Shown in pieces: positions 6,926 through 12,727 of a stretch of DNA of 12,727 nt. The notes under the pieces were generated by a model, which saw only the letters and a program-made list of their open reading frames with translations, was not told the origin of the DNA and made no database searches. The stretch spans positions 1-12,727 of the forward strand of contig JAGATI010000038.1 of assembly GCA_017621295.1 (NCBI GenBank). Reading direction: 5' to 3'. Position 1 is the first letter of the stretch, and each line of letters begins with the position of its first letter. This DNA comes from Clostridia bacterium. Lineage in GTDB: Bacteria; Bacillota_A; Clostridia; TANB77; CAG-508. Position numbers and translations under genes: made by a program.

Positions 6926-7268
6926 GTTTTTTATCATCTCCTTTTCTCTGATTTATTAGTTCATAATAAAAATTAGTTGGTCTAAATGTTAATTCTTTTG
7001 ATGTTAAGAACTCACTTCTAATAAATGCCAAAATAAATTCTTCAGCATTCATTCCATTATATTTTATAAAACCTATAGCAGCAAATGGTATTACTCCTAA
7101 GATACATATCCATGATAATGTTTCTATTCCAAAAAATGGTCTAAAGACAAAATATAATACTACTGCCATAAGACACCCTAATACAGAAAAAATGAATTGT
7201 CTTAATGACAATCCAAAATAAACATTTTCTGTATAGTTTCTAATTTCTTTATTTATTTTTACTTCCAT
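6879..7268 (-). CDS. prgI: PrgI family (VirB3-like) inner-membrane protein of the conjugation channel
   Basis: This 129-aa protein matches the PrgI family well: it opens MEVKINKEIRNYTENVYFGLSLRQ, has two transmembrane helices (about residues 24-44 and 50-70), then the conserved FIKYNGMNAEEF and FRPTNFYYE stretches. PrgI proteins occupy the VirB3 position, anchoring VirB4 at the membrane. The C-terminus adds a charged tail of about 20 residues whose coding sequence overlaps the start of virB4. AAGGGA lies about 10 nt before the ATG. A 20-nt gap separates it from the 89-aa gene upstream. In related elements prgI directly follows the VirB6 gene; here six genes lie between them. Confidence 0.93.
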   Translation of the reverse strand: MEVKINKEIRNYTENVYFGLSLRQFIFSVLGCLMAVVLYFVFRPFFGIETLSWICILGVIPFAAIGFIKYNGMNAEEFILAFIRSEFLTSKELTFRPTNFYYELINQRKGDDKKHEDNQELIQTRQGQV

Positions 7269-7288
7269 CTACATCATTCCCTTCATAA

Positions 7289-7558
7289 TTATCTTTCCCT
7301 TGATATATGTTTTTTGATTCTTTCTATAGGTCCAAATTGTGGATATGATTTGTAATATCTAAAATCTATATGTTTAAAATAATCTCTTCCATTTTTGGAG
7401 TACATATACATCCAATTTTCAGGTTTTCTCATTCCTCTTTTGATAGCATTTTCAAATGCATCATCAGGATTTTCTCTAATATGCATACCTTCAAAAATAG
7501 AACCTTTAGGATGGACTAGGTAATCTATTCCATCCTTAGTTTCTTTTATTAGTTCCAT
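7289..7558 (-). CDS. Small soluble protein of unknown function (89 aa)
   Basis: This 89-aa basic protein has no membrane segment. It has many aromatic residues (WMYMYSKNGRDYF, then FRYYKSYPQF) and a basic C-terminal end. No family is recognised. The ATG overlaps the stop of the preceding gene as TAATG, and the ribosome site is modest (AGGGATGA), so translation probably depends on coupling. Its position just before prgI, within a block of unknown genes, suggests an accessory transfer role, but that is only positional. Confidence 0.75.
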   Translation of the reverse strand: MELIKETKDGIDYLVHPKGSIFEGMHIRENPDDAFENAIKRGMRKPENWMYMYSKNGRDYFKHIDFRYYKSYPQFGPIERIKKHISRER

Positions 7559-8073
7559 TATCTATCATCCCTATCACTTCTTGAACTTGATGATGAATCT
7601 CTTTCATCTAACATATTTGAATATTTAATAATCTCTGATTGAAGTCTAGGATTATTTTTTGATTCACTGAATGTATCTGATATATCTTCACTTAAGAAAT
7701 GAAAATCCTTCTTTAATTCTTTTTGTTTTTCACTCATATATTCATATGTATAAGTAAGAGCAATTTGTTCATTTACTCTTAAATCTTTAGGATTTATTCC
7801 TTGGTCTAAACAAATTAAAGCTTGCTGAAAATATTTATCATCTTCTTTCTTTAATGCATTAAGTTGCTCATACATAATAGTTAAGAATTTTCTACTTGTT
7901 ATTTCACCCATATACTTTTCAGTTACTTGATCTAGTATTTTTTCGTAATGTGCTGGTGGTACTCTAGTAGGTTCCTGTGTTTCTGGATTAATGTATTTAT
8001 AAGTCATATCACTCATTGATTTACTCATATCCTTTAATTTTAGTTGTGTAAAATCATCATATTGTTTACGCAT
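7558..8073 (-). CDS. Helical soluble protein of unknown function with a Ser/Arg/Asp tail (171 aa)
   Basis: This 171-aa protein is mostly helical and charged, with a proline-containing stretch early (NPETQEPTRVPPAHYEKILD) and a low-complexity C-terminal tail rich in Ser, Arg and Asp. No membrane segment or known domain is seen. The start is placed at 8073 because GGTGA lies 5 nt upstream and this gives an 8-nt overlap with the preceding 72-aa gene. A reading from 8103 has no ribosome site and would overlap more. It is part of the coupled unknown block between the ArdC gene and prgI. Confidence 0.75.
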   Translation of the reverse strand: MRKQYDDFTQLKLKDMSKSMSDMTYKYINPETQEPTRVPPAHYEKILDQVTEKYMGEITSRKFLTIMYEQLNALKKEDDKYFQQALICLDQGINPKDLRVNEQIALTYTYEYMSEKQKELKKDFHFLSEDISDTFSESKNNPRLQSEIIKYSNMLDERDSSSSSRSDRDDR

Positions 8074-8284
8074 CTTCTTCACCATCCGTTCTATAAAATT
8101 CATCCATTATTTTTTCATAGTTCTTTTCTAATCTTTTTGCCTTATCAATTATGTCTTTTATCTTCATAACAGATCCATAATCATGGCTTAAATTATTAAC
8201 ATACCATAGATATGTCTTACAATCTTTTTTTATTCCTATAATACTATTTGTTATATTTTTATTTAATTTTTCAATATCAACCAT
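8066..8284 (-). CDS. Small helical protein of unknown function (72 aa)
   Basis: This 72-aa protein is predicted to be all helical, probably a short coiled coil near its end (IKDIIDKAKRLEKNYEKIMDEF), with an acidic C-terminus. No family is recognised. Its start has one of the best ribosome sites in the operon (GGAGG, 7 nt before the ATG). It overlaps the stop of the 340-aa gene as TAATG. The strong site suggests it is made in greater amounts than its neighbours. Partner binding to the 171-aa product, whose start lies in its last codons, is a reasonable guess. Confidence 0.72.
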   Translation of the reverse strand: MVDIEKLNKNITNSIIGIKKDCKTYLWYVNNLSHDYGSVMKIKDIIDKAKRLEKNYEKIMDEFYRTDGEEDA

Positions 8285-9306
8285 TATCTCGCCTCCAAAT
8301 TTTTATTTTTATTTTTTGATTCTTTTTCATAATTGTTTTTGTTATATAATTCATCTCTACCATGTGTAATAAAATTGATATGAGAAAATTCAAAATCTTC
8401 TTTATTATCTCTAACTAAATCATTACTTCTAATAAAATCAGCAACTTTTCTATATCCAATACCATATGTTCTTGTACTAGAATCTCCTCTTGCTAGAGAA
8501 TTTTTTAAATCATCTATATCAAATTTAAAATTTAAATTATTTTCACCATATCCAATATTAATGGTTACATTTCTTGCATATACATCTTTTAGAGATTGGT
8601 ATATATTCCTATTTATTTGAAGTTGTTTAAAATTTCCACTCTCTACTATTTCATGTAAATAATCTAATTTAAAATCATACATTAGAGATTCAAAACCTAA
8701 ATCTTCTTTCTTAATTTCTTTTATTTCTTCAAACATTTTATTAACTAATTCATTTGGATTATTTAAATATTCCATATAAATATCACTATTTTTATATGTT
8801 TTTAAATTTATAATATCGTGTATGGTAAATTCATGTGATAAAGAAACTTCTGGTTCTGATCTTGTTATAAACTGTCTATTAATTTCCTCTTTCACTCTTC
8901 TAATGTCATATTCATTTAAATACTCAAATTTAATTTTTCCATATTGTTTTAATTTTTTTCTATTATCACCTAAATATGTATTTACCATCTTATTTAAATT
9001 ATTTATTAAGTCTCTATCAATATTACTTAAATAAGACATATTTAATTTATGATCTAATAAAAGCATATTTTGAATATTATAATTTGGATTATAAAGAGTA
9101 TGCCCTTGTTTATCATAGAATCCACCAACTTGATAATCATTTTGTGATAACGATTCAGAGTGTCTTTTATAATAAACTATATTAAATCTATCATTAAATT
9201 CTTCTTTATATACAACATACTTATTTTGCATATTATCTTCAAATATCTCTTTATTTCTTGTTTCATCTTTTAGAAATTCTTCTAAGTTATTTCTCAAATT
9301 AATCAC
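8284..9306 (-). CDS. Unknown 340-aa soluble protein downstream of ArdC
   Basis: This 340-aa hydrophilic protein has no signal, membrane helix or motif that I recognise. Charged helical stretches alternate with a segment near residues 240-290 (NVTINIGYGENNLNFKF, then TRTYGIGYRKVADF), and the C-terminus is a Lys/Asn-rich tail. The first possible start is a GTG at 9306 that forms a GTGA overlap with the ArdC stop. A TTG three codons later (9297) has a better-spaced ribosome site (AAGGTGA, 5 nt away) and may be the true start. It is coupled to ardC upstream and to the 72-aa gene downstream. A role in DNA protection together with ArdC, or in transfer, is a positional guess only. Confidence 0.78.
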   Translation of the reverse strand: MINLRNNLEEFLKDETRNKEIFEDNMQNKYVVYKEEFNDRFNIVYYKRHSESLSQNDYQVGGFYDKQGHTLYNPNYNIQNMLLLDHKLNMSYLSNIDRDLINNLNKMVNTYLGDNRKKLKQYGKIKFEYLNEYDIRRVKEEINRQFITRSEPEVSLSHEFTIHDIINLKTYKNSDIYMEYLNNPNELVNKMFEEIKEIKKEDLGFESLMYDFKLDYLHEIVESGNFKQLQINRNIYQSLKDVYARNVTINIGYGENNLNFKFDIDDLKNSLARGDSSTRTYGIGYRKVADFIRSNDLVRDNKEDFEFSHINFITHGRDELYNKNNYEKESKNKNKNLEAR

Positions 9307-10217
9307 CTTACCTTTTCTTTTGTTTTTATTTTTGAATTATTATCTATGTATTTACATACCTTATTAGATTCATTAATTGCTTTAAAAAGTTCACTAGGCT
9401 TATCTTCTAAAATTCTAATCCATGATTGAATATAAGCTTTATGATTATCATAATGTTCAGCATTAACATCTACATTTAACTTTTGCATTAAAAAAGAAGA
9501 ACTAATTTCTGCAATCAATTCTTCCCTTGCATAATCTTCTTTATTATTGTTACTCATATTTCTGTTTAATCGCTTTTGATTCCCAGTAGAATGACACAAC
9601 TCATGTAGCTGTGTCGCATAATATGAATAATTATCAACAAATTTATCTTTATTTGGTAAAACAATTTCATCTGTTGTGGGATTATAATATGCTCTATTAC
9701 CTTCTTCAGAATACTTAACACCTAGTTTTTTTATTACTTTGGATATATAGTTTGATATTTCTATATTATCTATTTTTTTAGCTTCTTTCATAGGCTCTAA
9801 TCCATCAACATATTTTGCATTAAATACATATGATGTATTACAAATCACTCTATAATTATTTTTTTCTTCTGGATTTAGTTCTATTATTTTTTGGTAGTCA
9901 TCAAAATCTACTCTTTGTTTTGTTTTGATATTATAACAACTCCAGAATTCTACAGGTACTCCTTTACCTTTTGCTTGTTTATTTAATTTGTAACCACTTT
10001 GTTTAACTTGAATATAAGTATACCATCTAGAATCATTATATTTTTCTTTTGAAGATATATATGAGAGTAATAGTTGATTTACTCCTTTATACTTTAAATG
10101 AGAAATACCATTCATACACTCATTTCCAATCCATCTTTGTCGCCATGGAATAATATCTTGCTTTAATGATTCTATGTACATTTGAATTAATTGTTCTCTT
10201 GTTTTTGATTGTTTCAT
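9303..10217 (-). CDS. ardC: ArdC-type antirestriction protein (ssDNA-binding domain plus zincin-like metalloprotease domain)
   Basis: This 304-aa protein has the two-domain ArdC layout. The N-terminal ArdC-N ssDNA-binding domain (about residues 5-135) shows the usual landmarks IIPWRQRW, YKGVNQLLL, SRWYTYIQ and GVPVEFW. The C-terminal zincin-like domain (about 155-290) has the zinc motif HELCH (His205, Glu206, His209), followed by AREELIAE, which supplies a likely third ligand (Glu233 or Glu237). ArdC proteins protect incoming single-stranded DNA from host restriction. Unusually, the gene sits inside the channel operon, between VirB6 and PrgI. It starts at an ATGA overlap with the 121-aa gene and ends in a GTGA overlap with the next. 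AAAGGAA lies 9 nt before the ATG. Confidence 0.9.
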   Translation of the reverse strand: MKQSKTREQLIQMYIESLKQDIIPWRQRWIGNECMNGISHLKYKGVNQLLLSYISSKEKYNDSRWYTYIQVKQSGYKLNKQAKGKGVPVEFWSCYNIKTKQRVDFDDYQKIIELNPEEKNNYRVICNTSYVFNAKYVDGLEPMKEAKKIDNIEISNYISKVIKKLGVKYSEEGNRAYYNPTTDEIVLPNKDKFVDNYSYYATQLHELCHSTGNQKRLNRNMSNNNKEDYAREELIAEISSSFLMQKLNVDVNAEHYDNHKAYIQSWIRILEDKPSELFKAINESNKVCKYIDNNSKIKTKEKVR

Positions 10218-10579
10218 CTTTCATAATTCCTTTCTTTGTCTGGATATAAATCTTTTCTTCCATAATGTTCTGCTAAATCTTTTCTAATTCTTTTAGGATA
10301 ATATAGTAATTTATTATCTGATAATCCATGATAAAAAGTAGCAACATTTTTATAATTTGCTTTCTTTAAAAATTCAGATACACTTATCTCTCGATAATTT
10401 GCATTATGCCATGTAGTACTACCTGTTCTAACAGTTAAAGAAAGACATGGATAAATTCCTAATTTTCCTTTTATTCCTAAATATACTATTTCTACTGTCG
10501 CTCCATAATCCATTGACCAATCCAATTCATAGAAATGAGGAAGTTTGGTTTTCGTAAAGGTTAAATTTGTTTTTCCCAT
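10214..10579 (-). CDS. Small basic soluble protein of unknown function (121 aa)
   Basis: This 121-aa protein has a beta-rich first half (TVEIVYLGIKGKLGIYPCLSLTVR) and a basic, helical second half (YYPKRIRKDLAEHYGRKDLY). No membrane segment or recognised family. The ATG overlaps the VirB6 stop as TAATG and has only a weak ribosome site (GGGATTATA), so it probably relies on coupling to VirB6 translation. Its stop overlaps the ArdC start as ATGA. It opens the six-gene insert between VirB6 and PrgI. Confidence 0.75.
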   Translation of the reverse strand: MGKTNLTFTKTKLPHFYELDWSMDYGATVEIVYLGIKGKLGIYPCLSLTVRTGSTTWHNANYREISVSEFLKKANYKNVATFYHGLSDNKLLYYPKRIRKDLAEHYGRKDLYPDKERNYER

Positions 10580-11415
10580 TATAATCCCATCATTTCTCTT
10601 ACAACCCTATCGGACATCTTAACTGTTCCTACCAGTACTAACATATTAAATATAAGTTCACCAATATATTTCCATACTTGGGTAACTGCTGCTGCATCTG
10701 CATCTACAACAGGTGGTGAACTAGCAAATAATGAGAATATTATGCACGACAGGATAATAATTGCACCTTCTAAACATACTGCAGAATAACTTTTTAAAAA
10801 ACTTTTTCCAACATGAGAAGTTGGTTCTCCAGCAAATGTTGATAAAGGTATAGGCGCAATTGCTGTATATAAATATAATTTAAAGAATCTACCATATACA
10901 GTCATTATCATTATGAACGCTAAAATAGTTACTATTAATCCTCCTATTAATGTTACTGCCCATAAAGGTATCGATTCAAAGAATCCACATTTTTCTATTG
11001 CCTTTATTATTGATGATGGTAATACTGTTTTAGTCGAACCACTTATCTTAGATATAGTCATTATCTTTGATACTATACCTTGAGATATTTTAAATATTGC
11101 CAGCATTAAATCAAGTCCATATGTAACGATTATTTTTGCAATAGCAAACCTAATAAACAATTTTAAAGCATGTTCTGGTTTCTTTACTTCTGTAAGTGAA
11201 CCACATGTTTTCATTATACCTATTACAAAAAATAACACAAGTAATGCAAGTCCAATAGCTTGCATACCTCCATGGATAGTTTTTATTACTTTCCAAATAT
11301 CTCCACCTTTAAAGGTTTCAGGAGTTTGCGTTACTAATTGCCATATTTCTGCTAGTTTTGAATTCCATGTGTTAAGAGCATTTTGTAAATTTTGAACTAC
11401 CCAGTTTTTACTCAA
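10579..11415 (-). CDS. virB6: VirB6/TrbL-like multi-pass channel protein (CD1112 type)
   Basis: This 278-aa polytopic membrane protein has an N-terminal amphipathic region (about 1-45), then hydrophobic segments near 50-70, 88-112, 150-175, 178-193, 214-231 and 250-266. The stretch YGRFFKLYLYTAIAPIPLS is typical of VirB6/TrbL channel proteins of clostridial ICEs. It should form the inner-membrane core of the transfer channel with PrgI and VirB4. The start is a TTG at 11415, supported by AAAGGAGG about 9 nt upstream; no in-frame ATG lies nearby. A strong hairpin (11440-11463) lies between it and the pilin gene and may lower its expression relative to the pilin. Its stop overlaps the next start as TAATG. 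Confidence 0.9.
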   Translation of the reverse strand: MSKNWVVQNLQNALNTWNSKLAEIWQLVTQTPETFKGGDIWKVIKTIHGGMQAIGLALLVLFFVIGIMKTCGSLTEVKKPEHALKLFIRFAIAKIIVTYGLDLMLAIFKISQGIVSKIMTISKISGSTKTVLPSSIIKAIEKCGFFESIPLWAVTLIGGLIVTILAFIMIMTVYGRFFKLYLYTAIAPIPLSTFAGEPTSHVGKSFLKSYSAVCLEGAIIILSCIIFSLFASSPPVVDADAAAVTQVWKYIGELIFNMLVLVGTVKMSDRVVREMMGL

Positions 11416-11439
11416 AATAAATCGCCTCCTTTAATTAGC

Positions 11440-11463
11440 AAAGAGGATATTACTATCCCCTTT
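11440..11463 (-). other. Stable RNA hairpin directly after the pilin-like gene
   Basis: On the minus strand AAAGGGGATA and TATCCTCTTT pair along all 10 positions (one G-U) around a GTAA tetraloop. The stem begins at the last base of the pilin stop codon. What follows (GCTAATT, then the VirB6 ribosome site) is not a proper T-tract, so it is probably a 3'-end stabiliser or partial attenuator and not a full terminator. Either role would give more pilin mRNA than downstream mRNA. Confidence 0.65.
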
Positions 11464-11813
11464 TATTTTGTAATTGCATTTAAAATTTCTTTTGCAAAAG
11501 TTATTACAATACCACCTGCTATTGTTAGAAAACTATTGGCTCTTTGACTTGGATCATGACTTTTTAGTGATAATCCAAATTGAACAATACCAAATCCTAA
11601 TATAATCATTCCTATTGCTCTAATAAGTCCAAATATAAAATTAGATAAATTGTTTACAACTGATAAAGGATCATCAGCTGCATAAACAGATGTTGCATTG
11701 CAAAGTAATACAATTGCAAAATATCCTATAGTTAGTCCTCTTTGTAGTTTTTTTAATTTATCTTTTCCTTCTCCTATTTTTTGTTCCATATTTTTTAAAT
11801 TATTTTTCTTCAT
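11463..11813 (-). CDS. VirB2/TrbC-like pilin or Maff2-position small membrane protein
   Basis: This 116-aa protein has a basic N-terminus, then a signal-like hydrophobic stretch (about residues 28-42) ending in SVYA before ADDP, a good signal peptidase I site. Two more hydrophobic helices follow (about 57-80 and 93-110), joined by LSLKSHDPSQRA. This layout of a cleavable signal and two helices is that of VirB2/TrbC pilins. The gene holds the place that Maff2 has in related elements, between VirD4 and VirB6. ATG 11813 is chosen because AGGGAG lies 7 nt upstream; the GTG at 11831 lacks such a site. It overlaps the VirD4 end by 14 nt. The VirB2 label rests on topology and place. Confidence 0.8.
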   Translation of the reverse strand: MKKNNLKNMEQKIGEGKDKLKKLQRGLTIGYFAIVLLCNATSVYAADDPLSVVNNLSNFIFGLIRAIGMIILGFGIVQFGLSLKSHDPSQRANSFLTIAGGIVITFAKEILNAITK

Positions 11814-12727
11814 TTTCTTTCTCCCTTCCACTTAAATAAAAATCCATATCATTTGAAGATATAATTTCAAAATCAACATCTTCATCTTTTATTTCACTAT
11901 AACTAATATCATCAGTTATATATATTGGTTTTATTGAAGCTGTTGAATTGTTTATTTCTCCATGTTTATATGGATTAGCTTTTCCATCTGTTGTTAATTT
12001 AACATTTGGATGTTTTAAAATATCATATTTATAATCTTTTATTGGTCTTTCACCTCTAATAAATAGAATTGCATACTTATTATCAAGCATTCTTACTTCA
12101 TCAGGAGTCATTAATTCTCTTCCTATCATTTGATAGTTTGTAGTATAACTTCCATTTCTACCTCTATTTTGTCCGTATGTATTTGTATCTAAATTTTCTT
12201 TCCCCATAAGTTCTGAAATATATTTATGAGTAGATTGTTCATTACCACCTAGATATAACAGTTCATCACAGTTACCAACAATAGATTCCCAATCCTTTTC
12301 AAATAAAGCTTTCAGACTAGCTATATTTTGAAGTATTATGGATACTGATACCTGTCTCGATCTCATGGTTGCGAGTAGCTTTGTAAAATCATCTGGTAGC
12401 GAAACATTGGCAAATTCATCCATTACAAAATGAACATGAATCGGTAATCCTCCTCCATATTTATGATCTGCCATATAGAATAAATGTTGAAATAATTGTG
12501 TATATAAAATACTAACTAAAAAGTTAAAACTTGTATCATTATCTGGAATGAGTGCAAATAAAGCCACTTTTTCTTCACCTAAACTTGGCAAGTCTAAATC
12601 ATCATTTTGAACTATACTAGCTAAACTATCTAAGTTAAATTTTTCAAGTCTTGCAGCAAGTGTTATTTGAATGGATTTTAATGTTTTAGCTGAACCACTT
12701 CTATAATCTCTATAATATTTCAATGCT
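11800..12727 (-). CDS. virD4: VirD4/TraG-like type IV coupling protein (CD1115 type), partial: N-terminus outside window
   Basis: About 308 C-terminal residues are visible and the frame stays open to the right edge. The part present includes the family stretch SGSAKTLKSI, the PDNDTSFNFLVSILYTQLF segment, Walker B HFVMDEFAN, the TMRSRQVSVSIILQN helix, and GNCDELLYLGG. Walker A and the N-terminal membrane helices lie outside the window. Coupling proteins bring the relaxase-DNA complex to the channel and are hexameric ATPases at the inner membrane. The C-terminus has an acidic tail of about 40 residues (TDDISYSEIKDEDVDFE onward), a typical place for substrate contact. The stop overlaps the pilin start. 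Any apparent start near 12723 is an internal TTG codon. Confidence 0.95.
   Translation of the reverse strand, partial: ALKYYRDYRSGSAKTLKSIQITLAARLEKFNLDSLASIVQNDDLDLPSLGEEKVALFALIPDNDTSFNFLVSILYTQLFQHLFYMADHKYGGGLPIHVHFVMDEFANVSLPDDFTKLLATMRSRQVSVSIILQNIASLKALFEKDWESIVGNCDELLYLGGNEQSTHKYISELMGKENLDTNTYGQNRGRNGSYTTNYQMIGRELMTPDEVRMLDNKYAILFIRGERPIKDYKYDILKHPNVKLTTDGKANPYKHGEINNSTASIKPIYITDDISYSEIKDEDVDFEIISSNDMDFYLSGREKENEEK

Noticed and set aside
12715..12723. A TTG at 12723 as start of the VirD4 gene
   Set aside because: The frame continues to the window edge and the protein lacks Walker A and its membrane helices, so this codon is an internal leucine.
1..12727. Use of TGA as tryptophan (Mycoplasma code), suggested by low G+C
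   Set aside because: TGA ends the ArdC and 121-aa genes exactly at overlapping starts, and tryptophan is encoded by TGG throughout.
1..12727. CRISPR array, tRNA, rRNA, insertion sequence, oriT or attachment site
   Set aside because: No regular repeats with spacers, no cloverleaf or rRNA-like stretch, no transposase or relaxase gene, and no long direct repeats were seen.

Overview
The window is very A+T-rich (roughly a quarter to 30% G+C by eye). It looks like one end of the transfer region of an integrative and conjugative element (ICE) from a low-GC Firmicute, probably a gut Clostridia/Bacilli-type lineage. Gene order and protein content match the Tn1549/CTn-like family of Clostridia, whose proteins are named after Clostridioides difficile CD1115 (VirD4), CD1112 (VirB6), CD1111 (PrgI), CD1110 (VirB4) and CD1108 (wall hydrolase). 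Two genes end in TGA inside gene overlaps, so TGA is a stop here and the Mycoplasma code does not apply. No relaxase, integrase, origin of transfer or attachment site is visible. The VirD4 gene runs off the right edge, so the operon promoter is also outside.

From right to left, one tightly packed minus-strand operon covers about 12727 to 2682. It encodes VirD4 coupling protein (C-terminal part only), a VirB2/Maff2-position pilin-like protein, VirB6-like channel protein, an unknown 121-aa protein, an ArdC-type antirestriction metalloprotein, four unknown soluble proteins (340, 72, 171 and 89 aa), PrgI (VirB3-like), VirB4 ATPase, a small XRE regulator, and a CD1108-like membrane protein with a C39-type cysteine peptidase domain. 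Most junctions are TAATG, ATGA or GTGA overlaps, or 8-nt overlaps, so translation is probably coupled. A strong hairpin follows the pilin gene, and a Rho-independent terminator directly follows the last gene (2646-2681).

Left of the operon lies an accessory region. A plus-strand regulator with two tandem XRE domains (2195-2647) faces a small two-helix membrane protein (1796-2098) across a 96-bp spacer. The spacer holds a good minus-strand promoter and a perfect 12-bp palindrome that is a candidate operator. Further left are a lipoprotein (1158-1724) and an overlapping pair of single-helix membrane-anchored proteins (463-1032 and 78-470), each unit with a plausible extended -10 promoter. A terminator closes this group at 15-44. 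I recognise no family for any of these four envelope proteins.

VirD4 would deliver the relaxase-DNA complex. VirB4 would power a membrane channel built from PrgI, VirB6 and the pilin-like protein. The C39-domain protein would open the cell wall, and ArdC would protect incoming DNA from restriction. Three departures from the standard family layout stand out: the six-gene block between VirB6 and PrgI, the peptidase domain that replaces the usual CHAP/NlpC-type domain, and the XRE gene between VirB4 and the hydrolase. There is no gene-free stretch above 300 bases; the longest gap is 1033-1157.
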